A stretch of 56,764 nucleotides of DNA from Coriobacteriaceae bacterium AM100-PB1-1D-6A (lineage in GTDB: Bacteria > Actinomycetota > Coriobacteriia > Coriobacteriales > Coriobacteriaceae): contig JAQDNC010000014.1 of NCBI GenBank assembly GCA_027660625.1, forward strand, positions 1-56,764. Direction: 5' to 3'. Below are positions 8,486-15,941 of the stretch, piece by piece. The notes beneath the pieces are model-generated. The model ran no database searches and had not been told where the DNA came from. It was given only the letters and a program-made list of their open reading frames with translations. The translations under genes were made by a program, and so were the position numbers. Numbering within the stretch: the stretch's first letter is position 1; every line of letters begins with the position of its first letter.

Positions 8486-9352
8486 TTATTTGAGGGCGAC
8501 GGGGATTTGGATACAGCAGAAGTCCTCTTGGTGAGACTCGTCGTAGCTCGTGGTGTCCAGGTAGCAAAAATCGAAAGCATTGCCGATGGGCTGGAGCGCG
8601 TGCCTGTCCATGCAGGCCACGATGGCGCGGATACCCTCGGGCTCGTACGGCATGCCCCAGCGACTCATGCACAGGTACGCGCCCTCGGGCAGCACCTCGA
8701 CGCCAATCTCCGCCAGCTCGGCAGGATCGCTCGGCAGTATTTCCTCGGCACCACGCGGCAACACGGCAAAGGAACCGGCACCGGCGATGGGGTCGTCGGA
8801 ATGCAGCGCCTCGCGACGCAGCATGGCGCCCCAACCGCGCATGGGGCGTGTGCCCGTGAGCGCACGCATGCGCAGAATCGCCCGCATGAGCGTGGGGTGC
8901 AGCATCGAGCGGCCACGCTCGATATCGCTCGGGAACTCCTCAAAGACCACGTAGCGGCGCTCGAATTGCTTGAGCTCCGGTTTGCCCTCGCGCTCGCGCC
9001 AATAGACCGCCTCGTCGTAAAAACTCAGCCGCTCCTGCACGCTCGCGCGCTCGGCTTTGAGCCCGGCAATCTGCTCGTCGAGCGCCTGCACCCGCGAGCG
9101 CAGGTGATCGGTCATCTCTCCAATGTCGAACGTCGAGGTCAGGCGATCGATCTCATCGAGTTCCAGTCCCAAGTCGCGCAGCATGCAGATCAGACGCATG
9201 AGCGGGATCTGCGTGGGCGAATAGAAACGGTAGCCTTTTTCGTTAACCACGGCGGGTTTAAACAGACCGATCTTGTCGTAGTAGATGAGCGTTTGGCGCG
9301 AAACGTTAAACAAGCTCGCCATCTCGCTAATCGCATACATACCCGTCTGCAT
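8486..9352 (-). CDS. MerR family transcriptional regulator with GyrI-like effector domain
   Basis: DNA-binding regulator of 288 residues in the BmrR/BltR style. The N-terminal winged helix is clear (ISEMASLFNVSRQTLIYYDK, then a wing with KGYRFYSPTQIPLM), followed by a coiled coil of about 50 residues (near 75-115) and a C-terminal domain of about 150 residues that resembles GyrI-like small-molecule-binding domains. The start MQTGMY has GGAGG at 5 bases; the frame extends 22 codons further without support. It lies after the ubiX terminator on the same strand. It could sense an aromatic substrate of the neighbouring decarboxylase locus, but it has its own promoter region and the link is only positional. 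Confidence 0.88.
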   Translation of the reverse strand: MQTGMYAISEMASLFNVSRQTLIYYDKIGLFKPAVVNEKGYRFYSPTQIPLMRLICMLRDLGLELDEIDRLTSTFDIGEMTDHLRSRVQALDEQIAGLKAERASVQERLSFYDEAVYWREREGKPELKQFERRYVVFEEFPSDIERGRSMLHPTLMRAILRMRALTGTRPMRGWGAMLRREALHSDDPIAGAGSFAVLPRGAEEILPSDPAELAEIGVEVLPEGAYLCMSRWGMPYEPEGIRAIVACMDRHALQPIGNAFDFCYLDTTSYDESHQEDFCCIQIPVALK

Positions 9353-9380
9353 AGGTCCTCCCGACACACCCTTTGACACG

Positions 9381-9411
9381 AAAAGCCCGCCGCCCACAGG
9401 GGCAGCGGGCT
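9381..9411 (-). terminator. rho-independent terminator after ubiX
   Basis: The stem agcccgc with gcgggct, extended by an inner gccc/gggc helix, is followed by TTTT on the minus strand (9381-9384). It lies 33 bp beyond the ubiX stop and closes the carrier-ubiD-ubiX operon. Confidence 0.8.
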
Positions 9412-9443
9412 CAAACACTACTCGTATCCTACCCTAAAGATGC

Positions 9444-10022
9444 CTATGACCAGCGCTTATAGTTGGCGCACGACACGCCGACGGCCTCGAGTGCCTTGGC
9501 GGCGATGTGATGCACCGCCTCATCGAGCGTGGCGGGGCCGTTGTAAAACGTGAGCATGGGCGGCATGAGCATGACGCCCGGCACGCGCGCCAGGCGTGCC
9601 ATGTTGTCGACATGGATCGCACTGAAGGGCGTCTCGCGCACCATAAGCACCAGGCGGCGCTGCTCTTTCATCTGCACATCGGCCGCACGCAGCAACAGGT
9701 TTTCGCTGTAGCCGCTCGCGATGCCGGCGAGCGTCTTCATGGAGCAGGGAGCCACGATCATGCCGTCGACCGGATAGGTGCCGCTTGCGATGGCAGCGCC
9801 AATGTTCTTGTTGTCGTAGACCACATCGGCATAGCACGCAAACTCGTCGAGCGTCATGCCGAGCTCCTGCTCGATGGTGATCTCTCCCCCGCGCGTGACG
9901 ACAAGCGCCGACTCAGCGCCGGCCTGGCGCAGGCATTTGAGGCATTCAAGGCCCAGTGCCGCACCGCTGGCGCCAGACACGCCAACGACAATGCGACGGG
10001 GACGAACAGAAGACTCAGGCAT
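9444..10022 (-). CDS. ubiX: flavin prenyltransferase UbiX
   Basis: Attaches a dimethylallyl group to reduced FMN to make prenylated FMN, the cofactor of UbiD-type decarboxylases. At 192 residues the length is typical. Family motifs are present: the FMN-binding GVSGASGAALGLECL at the N-terminus, DGMIVAPCSMKTLAGIASGY, and the phosphate-binding VLMVRETPFSAIH. The start has AAGGAG at 6 bases. It lies 33 bp after ubiD in one operon with a carboxylate carrier, so its cofactor most likely serves the adjacent UbiD. The LpdB-type subunits of gallate or hydroxybenzoate decarboxylase systems are members of this same family. Confidence 0.95.
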   Translation of the reverse strand: MPESSVRPRRIVVGVSGASGAALGLECLKCLRQAGAESALVVTRGGEITIEQELGMTLDEFACYADVVYDNKNIGAAIASGTYPVDGMIVAPCSMKTLAGIASGYSENLLLRAADVQMKEQRRLVLMVRETPFSAIHVDNMARLARVPGVMLMPPMLTFYNGPATLDEAVHHIAAKALEAVGVSCANYKRWS

Positions 10023-10055
10023 GACAACTCCTTAACTACTTGGTAGGGCTACTTA

Positions 10056-11543
10056 CTAGAAGGCGAGCTCGGCGGCCCACTTCTCTTCATCGATCTCCAT
10101 GAACTGCGAGCGGATGAAGTTCTTCTTGAGGTTAAACGGAACCGTGCAGTCGAAGATGGCCTTGCAGGCGATACCGTGCTCGCGGATCGAAGGATCGAAC
10201 GCGGGGTCGTTGGACGGATCGAGCACGTGGCAGTGGCAACCGGGGATGGTGATGAGGTCCACGTCGGCCTGGAAGCGCGTGGTCATGGCCCACATCACGT
10301 CGCTCATATCGAAGATGTCGACATCCTCGTCGACAAGGATGACGTGCTTGAGCTCGGAGAACGCCGAGAAGGCGAGCATGGCGGCGTTGCGCTGACGGCC
10401 CTCGTCATTTTTGCTCGACTTCTTGAACTGCATGATGGCAACGAACTTGCCGCCACCGCAGGGAGCGGCGTGAACGTTGAGCAGGCGGCCCGGGATAGCG
10501 GTCTCGACCATCTTGTAGATGGAGGCCTCGGTGGGGATACCAGCCATGGACACGTGCTCGTGCGAAGGGCCGATGCAGCTCTCCATAATGGGGTTGACGC
10601 GCGTGGTGACGGCGGTGATCTTGATCACCGGGCAGACCTTGGCGCCACCGGTGTAGCCGGGGAACTCGGGCATGGCGTAGCCGTGGCCGTTGACATCCTC
10701 GTTGATGGTCTCGTCGTGCATGAGGTAGCCCTCGAGCACGTACTCGGCATTGGCAATGCACTTCTGCGGAACGGTGACGCAGTCGGCAAGCTCGACGGCG
10801 CGGCCGCGCAGGGCGCCGGCGATCTGCAGCTCGTTGAAGCCGAGCGGCGTGGTGGGAGCCTCGAAGCCGCAGCACATGTACACGGCGGGGTCCAGGCCGA
10901 TGGAGATGGAGATGGGCATATCCTCGCCGCGCTGGCAGTACTCGTCAAAGAACGCACCCAGGTGACGGCTGCCCGGGGTGATCCACATGGCGAGCTTGTC
11001 CTTGTCGACGCAGGAGAAGCGGTGGATGGTTACGTCGGACTGGGTGCCATCGGGGCTCGTGCCATAGGCGAGGCCCATGGTGATGTAGGGGCCGCCGTCA
11101 ACGGGCGTGTTGGTGGGAGCGGGAACGATCTTGCGCAGGTCAAAGCCCTCGTCGGTCGCCTTGTACACGACCTCCTGGCAGTCGACGTGCTTGCCCTCGG
11201 CGATCTGCTCGGGGGCGATCAGGTTCTCGAAGCGCTTGCCGATCTCGAGGCCCAGGTGCTCCTCGTCCAGGTCGAGCAGGGCGGCAACGCGCTTGCGGCT
11301 GGCAAGCATACCGATGCAGACCTTGGCGTCGTCAAAGCCCTTGACGTTGTTGAAGACCATCGCCGGACCCTCTTTGGTCGGGCGCATGACGGTGCCGCCA
11401 GCACCGACGTGACGGTAGACGCCCGAGACCTCGGCATCGGGATCGACCTGGGTGTCGGTCTCGAGCAGCTGGCCCGGCATCTCACGCAAAAAGTCGAGCG
11501 CGGAACGCAGGTCGTGGATCTGGGAAGCATCGGTAGTGGACAT
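10056..11543 (-). CDS. UbiD family decarboxylase (LpdC/BsdC-like)
   Basis: Prenylated-FMN-dependent reversible decarboxylase of 495 residues, close in length to LpdC and BsdC. Recognisable family blocks include DGGPYITMGLAYGTSPDGTQ, KLAMWITPGSRHLGAFFDEY, and ISIGLDPAVYMCCGFEAPTT. The start MSTTDASQ follows AAGGAG at 7 bases; the open frame continues 32 codons upstream without support. The neighbours (dedicated UbiX, an SLC13-type carboxylate carrier, and an LpdD-like chaperone domain upstream) indicate catabolic decarboxylation of an imported aromatic or unsaturated acid rather than quinone synthesis. The exact substrate (gallate, protocatechuate, hydroxybenzoate, a cinnamate) cannot be read from sequence. 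Confidence 0.93.
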   Translation of the reverse strand: MSTTDASQIHDLRSALDFLREMPGQLLETDTQVDPDAEVSGVYRHVGAGGTVMRPTKEGPAMVFNNVKGFDDAKVCIGMLASRKRVAALLDLDEEHLGLEIGKRFENLIAPEQIAEGKHVDCQEVVYKATDEGFDLRKIVPAPTNTPVDGGPYITMGLAYGTSPDGTQSDVTIHRFSCVDKDKLAMWITPGSRHLGAFFDEYCQRGEDMPISISIGLDPAVYMCCGFEAPTTPLGFNELQIAGALRGRAVELADCVTVPQKCIANAEYVLEGYLMHDETINEDVNGHGYAMPEFPGYTGGAKVCPVIKITAVTTRVNPIMESCIGPSHEHVSMAGIPTEASIYKMVETAIPGRLLNVHAAPCGGGKFVAIMQFKKSSKNDEGRQRNAAMLAFSAFSELKHVILVDEDVDIFDMSDVMWAMTTRFQADVDLITIPGCHCHVLDPSNDPAFDPSIREHGIACKAIFDCTVPFNLKKNFIRSQFMEIDEEKWAAELAF

Positions 11544-11685
11544 GGCGTACTCCTTTCGGGAGAGTGTCCGGCGACGGGGTGCCGCCGGACGGGGTAACGT
11601 AATGGGGCCGCGGCGCTCACAAATGGAGCGCTCGACCACTCGAAGTTCAAGCGCTTGGCTGCTTACAGCCGGGGCGCTCGACCGC

Positions 11686-13143
11686 TTACATCAGGCCAAA
11701 GAGGTGGAACCAGGCGGCCTCGACCAGCACGACGACAAAGACGACCGCGGTGAGGGGGATGCCCATGCGCATAGCCTCTTTGGAGGTGTAGCCGCCGGCG
11801 TCCTTGCCTTCGCCGATAAGGATCGGCAGGTTATGGAACGGCAGGATGTAGTGGATGTTGATGGACGTGAAGACGATGAGCGCCACGGCGAGTGGGCTCA
11901 CGCTGGAGCCGGCGGCAAAGCTGATAAATGCCGGCACGCACACGCCGAGCACGGCCATGACCGAGCCCATGAACATGTGGATGATCATGGAAAGCGCGGC
12001 GACGAGCAGGGCGAACAGGAAGATGTTCTCAGGCACGGAGCTGGGGAGCACGACGTCGGCGATCCAGGCGTTCATGCCGGTGGCACCGCCCACGGAGCCC
12101 ACGGCCATGGCGGCCGTCAGGAACATGAGGGACTTGATGTCGACAGCGTTCCAGCTGGCGGGAGTGAGGACTTCGCCGATGATGGGCATGGCGAGAGCAA
12201 CGCCAATGGCCAGGGTGACCCAGCCGATATAGTCGCCCGAGACGGTGAGCCACAGCGCGATGGCGATGACAAGCCACACGATGGTGCGGATCTCCTTGAC
12301 GGAGAGCTTGCCGAGCGCGGCCTGCTTGGCCACGATCTGCTCGCGATCGTAGACGAGCTCCTTGCTGGGCTTAAAGAGGAAAAGGCCCAGGAACAGGGTG
12401 CACAGCAGCGCAACCAGCATAGGCACGCTCATGTACAGGAACCAGTCGACGAAGGACGGGCTCATGCCGCCGGCCTCGGCACTGTACTGCGCAACGAGCG
12501 GGTTAAGCGTGGAGTCGCCCGTCAGGAAGAACATGGAACCCGGGGCGGCAGCGGCAAACACGAGGAAGCCGAGCTTGCCCTTGTCGTCGTCACCGTAGCC
12601 GGCGGACTCGGCGATGACCGAGACGACGGCGAGGATGAGGAAGGCGCGGGGGAACGGATGCGGGATCAGCAGCGACAGCACAAAGGTGAGCGCGAAGATC
12701 GAGATGATGAGCGACTTGGCGTCGCGCACGAACTTGAGCATGAACGCGTAGGCGATACGCTCGCCCAGGCCCGACTCCTTGACCGCGCTGGCGATGAGGT
12801 AGGCGCCGATGACGAGCCACATGGTGGCCTTGGTCCACGAGCTAAACGTGGAGGCGACCGTCGCCGAGATGCTCGCGGCGCCCGTGTCGTCCACGCACAC
12901 CTTGAACAGGACGAGCAGTGCGCAGTAGAGCAGGCCCACAAAGCCCGGCTGTGCCACGCCGCATGCCCAGAACACCACCGTGGCGAGCGTCAGTGCCAGA
13001 CAGGTCTGACCGCCGACCGTGAGCTCGACCGTCGAGCTCAGCTCCGCCAAAGGAAGAAACTTCACCAGCAAAAAGACAACGATACCCAGCACAAAGCCAA
13101 TTTCGCGCTTGGTGATCTTAAACGCCTTCTTTTCCGCTTCCAT
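11686..13143 (-). CDS. DASS/SLC13 family carboxylate transporter
   Basis: Integral membrane carrier of 485 residues with 11 or more hydrophobic segments, of the divalent anion:sodium symporter family. The paired transport motifs that usually read SNT appear as GDSTLNP near residue 205 and SINIHYILPFHN near residue 430, so ion or substrate binding may differ from the citrate and dicarboxylate members. It is the first gene of the carrier-ubiD-ubiX operon and likely imports the acid decarboxylated by UbiD, or exchanges it for a product. The ribosome-binding site is ggtgggg just before the ATG. The 143-bp gap to ubiD contains no clear terminator. Confidence 0.9.
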   Translation of the reverse strand: MEAEKKAFKITKREIGFVLGIVVFLLVKFLPLAELSSTVELTVGGQTCLALTLATVVFWACGVAQPGFVGLLYCALLVLFKVCVDDTGAASISATVASTFSSWTKATMWLVIGAYLIASAVKESGLGERIAYAFMLKFVRDAKSLIISIFALTFVLSLLIPHPFPRAFLILAVVSVIAESAGYGDDDKGKLGFLVFAAAAPGSMFFLTGDSTLNPLVAQYSAEAGGMSPSFVDWFLYMSVPMLVALLCTLFLGLFLFKPSKELVYDREQIVAKQAALGKLSVKEIRTIVWLVIAIALWLTVSGDYIGWVTLAIGVALAMPIIGEVLTPASWNAVDIKSLMFLTAAMAVGSVGGATGMNAWIADVVLPSSVPENIFLFALLVAALSMIIHMFMGSVMAVLGVCVPAFISFAAGSSVSPLAVALIVFTSINIHYILPFHNLPILIGEGKDAGGYTSKEAMRMGIPLTAVVFVVVLVEAAWFHLFGLM

Positions 13144-13292
13144 CTCCCCACCTTTCTTGTTGGGGGCGCTCCGAATTCGCAGCCATGTTGCCGCTTAAAA
13201 AGGGGCGCCCGTTATCGGACACCCCTTACGTTGCGCTGTGTTGCGGCAATACAGTCAAGCGGATTTTTTGGATGAGAAGCGATTCCCTAGAC

Positions 13293-13359
13293 AAAAACCG
13301 TCACAACATTCGACGCTTTTCCTCGTTTTCGAGATTTTCGCCGAATGTTGTGACGGTTT
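13293..13359 (-). terminator. long perfect palindrome, terminator-like on the minus strand
   Basis: Arms of 18 bp match perfectly (13295-13312 and 13342-13359), with a 29-nt loop. On the minus strand the right side continues into TTTTT, so it can terminate the LpdD/Nudix gene that ends at 13385. It separates that gene from the carrier-ubiD-ubiX operon. The structure resembles other long-arm palindromes in this window, although the arm sequence is unrelated. Confidence 0.6.
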
Positions 13360-13384
13360 GGATGTGGCAAAGGGACTGTCTTTT

Positions 13385-14332
13385 TTACATAGCGAGGGCC
13401 GTGCGGATGAATGGGTCGCCGAGGGCCTCGCGGAGCCAGGGGGCCAGCTGCTCGGGGTGACCCTGCAGGTAGCCTTTGAGCTCGGACGGAGCCACGCGAC
13501 GCACTTCCGAGGTCTCCTCTTGGTTGATATGCAGCTCGCCCGGCTCAACATGGGCAAGGTAGACCTCGCACCATTCGCACTCGCAGCGACCGTCGCCGTG
13601 GTCCTCGCGGTACACCACGTGTCCGAGGTGCTTGAGCTGATCGGGCTCGCGCGTAATGCCGAGCTCTTCGTTGATGCGGCGCGCCGTGGCGGCCGCGACG
13701 TCTTCCCCGGGGAGCGGATGGCCGGCGCAGCTATCGGCCAGCACCCCGCCCCACAGGCGCTTGAGCGGACTGCGGCGACAGAGCAGCAGGCGCGCGTCTT
13801 CGCCCCGGCCCTCGACCAAAAGCGTCAGAAATGCCTGATGCAGGATGCCCTCACCAGCATGGGCCTCGATGCGGTCGACGGAGCCAAGCGCCTCGCCGGT
13901 CGCAGCATCGACCGCCACGACCTCGGCGCCCGCACCGCCCTCATCCCAGCCGGCGCGCAGAATGCGGGCTGCGGCTTCCTCGAGCGCGGCGATGAGCTCC
14001 TTGGTGGTGTCGAGCACGCGCTGCAGGTCGTCACCGCTCGCTTGTTCAACATGAAAACCCGTGCTTGCAACTACCGGCACGCCAAAGCGCGTGGCCAGCG
14101 CCGCCGCGATATCGTGCGCCGGGATCTCGTCTCGATGGCACGGAACGGCCAGGATGCTCACCGTTGCCGTACGGCCGGGCTCGGGGCGCGGAATGGCCTG
14201 CGCCGTGGCGCCCAGGTGCGCAAACTCCGGCGAGCAGGCGTACACCGCCATGCCTCGCGGCGTCACCGTCAGCTGGGCCTCGAGCGCAAACTTGCCCTCG
14301 CCCACTGCAACCTTTGTCGTGTGCATACCCAT
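13385..14332 (-). CDS. fusion of LpdD-like prenylated-flavin chaperone domain with IPP-isomerase-like Nudix domain
   Basis: Two domains in 315 residues. Residues 1-120 match what I know of the LpdD-like prenylated-flavin chaperone family: GEGKFALEAQ, then HLGATAQAIPRP, TATVSILAVPCHRDE and STGFHVEQASGDDLQRV. Residues 138-310 resemble type 1 isopentenyl-diphosphate isomerase: metal-ligand His158 and His165 seven apart, GHPLPGED plus ARRINEELGI (Nudix box), Glu251 and Glu253, and Trp299. The catalytic Cys of E. coli Idi (Cys67) aligns to Ala203, with Cys202 next to it. AGGAG lies 5 bases before the chosen ATG, and a second ATG two codons later is possible. It lies upstream of the carrier-ubiD-ubiX operon on the same strand. 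A role in supplying a C5 prenyl phosphate to UbiX and handling the flavin is inference. Confidence 0.85.
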   Translation of the reverse strand: MGMHTTKVAVGEGKFALEAQLTVTPRGMAVYACSPEFAHLGATAQAIPRPEPGRTATVSILAVPCHRDEIPAHDIAAALATRFGVPVVASTGFHVEQASGDDLQRVLDTTKELIAALEEAAARILRAGWDEGGAGAEVVAVDAATGEALGSVDRIEAHAGEGILHQAFLTLLVEGRGEDARLLLCRRSPLKRLWGGVLADSCAGHPLPGEDVAAATARRINEELGITREPDQLKHLGHVVYREDHGDGRCECEWCEVYLAHVEPGELHINQEETSEVRRVAPSELKGYLQGHPEQLAPWLREALGDPFIRTALAM

Positions 14333-14404
14333 GGGATCTCCTGCCGCCCGCGATGTACCTGAGACCATCTTCGCCTGTATTGCGACTATACAGGCAAGCC
14401 CTCC

Positions 14405-14435
14405 ATGTGACAAAGGGACTGCCCCTTTGTCACAT
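14405..14435. repeat. TGTGACAAAGGG palindrome, copy 2
   Basis: Near-perfect intergenic palindrome (atgtgacaaaggg, a short spacer, cccctttgtcacat) in the divergent promoter region between the LpdD/Nudix fusion gene and the MFS gene. It belongs to the family listed at 8385-8416. Confidence 0.8.
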
Positions 14436-14493
14436 TCTGTTAGAGTTGCAGGGATTGAATCCCGCTTATTCATGCGACATTGGAGTGACAACC

Positions 14494-15747
14494 TTGACCG
14501 CCGCAACCACGCCTAAAAGTAAGCCAACCGCCGCCGCGCTCTCCCCCGCGCGCACCAAGCTCTGCCTGGCGCTGCTCGTGCTGTTGGGATTCTCGCTCGG
14601 CTGCTCCGAGTTCGTGGTCATCGGCATCGAAAGCGACTTGGCAACGGAACTCGGCATATCACTTGCCACTGCGGGCCAGCTCATCAGCGTGTTTGCGCTC
14701 GTCTACGCTATCGCGACGCCGGTGCTCGCGCTCAGCACGGGGCGATTCCGCCGCTACCAGCTGCTCGTGTGCTATAGCGTCGTCTTTGTGCTCGGCAACC
14801 TGGTCATGGCGTTGGCTCCCAACTTCCAGGTGCTGTTTATCTCACGCATTGTCCTGGGCTCTGTCTCGGGTGCGCTGCTCGCCGTGGGCGTGACGTACAT
14901 CCCTGAGCTGCTATCCCCGCAGCAAACCTCACTTGCCATCTCGGTCGTGTACGGCGCGTTTTCCGTGGCGATGGTCTTTGTGACCTCGATTGGCAAGTTT
15001 GTGGCCGACACACTCGATTGGCACGTGGCCATGTACGGCACGCTGACCTTTGCCGTTTTGATCTGTAGCGCGCTCGTGGCGTTTATGCCTCGCGCCGGGC
15101 AGACCGATGAGCCCGCCACCTTCCGCGAGCAGGCGGGGCTACTACGCGAGCCGAGTATCATCACCGGCATGCTCATCTTCTTGTTTGGCGTGGGCTCGGT
15201 CTACGTATTCTACGGCTACGTGACGCCTTATCTGGAGCAGGTGCTGGGCATGGATACCGTTCAGGCGAGCACCACACTTATGGCCTATGGCGTGTTCTGC
15301 CTGATCTCGAACATCCTGGGCGGATGGATCGATGCGCGTTTTGGCATGAAGGCGCTGCTGGTTACGTTTGTGCTGCAGGCGGCGGCACTGCTCGGGCTGT
15401 TTGCCGTGGGCGCCGCCATGCCGCTCGCGCTGGTCTTTGTCTTTAGCCTGGCGATGCTCATGTACCTGTTCTCGGTCTCATGCATCACGCACTTTATGGA
15501 CGTGGCACGCAGCCGCCATCCCAAGTCGATGGTACTCGCAAGTTCGGTTGAGCCCATGGCGTTTAACGTCGGCATCTCGTTTGGCACCGCAGTGGGCGGC
15601 GCCGTGGTAAGCAGCGTTGGCATTGCGTACGTGGGCGCAGTGGGCGCCGCGTTCTCGCTTGTGGCCTGGGCCCTCACGCTGGTGACGATTAAGCTGGCTC
15701 GCTGGGAGCGCCGTCGTCAATCAGCACGGCCCTCAATACGGGCATAG
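14494..15747 (+). CDS. MFS transporter, DHA1 (AraJ-like) family
   Basis: Twelve-helix major facilitator of 417 residues, probably an efflux carrier. The first helix region reads LGFSLGCSEFVVIGI, the intracellular loop between helices 2 and 3 is short and basic (STGRFRRYQ), and the DHA1-like motif near helix 5 is present around VVYGAFSVAMVF. I choose the TTG at 14494 because GGAG lies 8 bases before it; the open frame extends far upstream but without membrane character. It is transcribed divergently from the LpdD/Nudix gene across about 160 bp that contain a dispersed palindrome. Export of a decarboxylation product is possible but unproven. Confidence 0.85.
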   Translation: MTAATTPKSKPTAAALSPARTKLCLALLVLLGFSLGCSEFVVIGIESDLATELGISLATAGQLISVFALVYAIATPVLALSTGRFRRYQLLVCYSVVFVLGNLVMALAPNFQVLFISRIVLGSVSGALLAVGVTYIPELLSPQQTSLAISVVYGAFSVAMVFVTSIGKFVADTLDWHVAMYGTLTFAVLICSALVAFMPRAGQTDEPATFREQAGLLREPSIITGMLIFLFGVGSVYVFYGYVTPYLEQVLGMDTVQASTTLMAYGVFCLISNILGGWIDARFGMKALLVTFVLQAAALLGLFAVGAAMPLALVFVFSLAMLMYLFSVSCITHFMDVARSRHPKSMVLASSVEPMAFNVGISFGTAVGGAVVSSVGIAYVGAVGAAFSLVAWALTLVTIKLARWERRRQSARPSIRA

Positions 15748-15833
15748 GGGCAAACATAGCCCAAGGTGGCGAGTAACCGGTGAAAACCGCCCAATATGAG
15801 TATGTTTATCCGCCTGGAAGCTTCAGCAGTGCA

Positions 15834-15927
15834 ATTTCGTGTATTTGAGATACACGCTTTTCTATTATTTCGTGTATTTCAAGTACATGAAATCGTACTA
15901 AACTATGTATCTGAAGTACACGAAATT
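15834..15927 (+). repeat. three 33-bp-period repeats upstream of AAA/DUF4143 gene 1
   Basis: Three copies begin at 15835, 15868 and 15901, exactly 33 bp apart. Each has the pattern of tttcgtgta, a 7-base centre and tacacgaaa, so each is itself an imperfect palindrome; copy 1 contains perfect 7-bp arms (cgtgtat/atacacg). The last copy ends about 15 bp before the ATG of the ATPase gene. They look like operator sites on one face of the helix, as 33 bp is close to three turns. The other DUF4143 gene in this window has the same arrangement with a different repeat sequence. Confidence 0.85.
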
Positions 15928-15941
15928 GGAAAGGCGGCCCC

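Noticed and set aside
15834..15927. Short CRISPR-like array of three repeats with 33-bp period
   Set aside because: Each repeat is a palindromic operator-like site of about 22 bp with only 11 bp between copies, too short for spacers.
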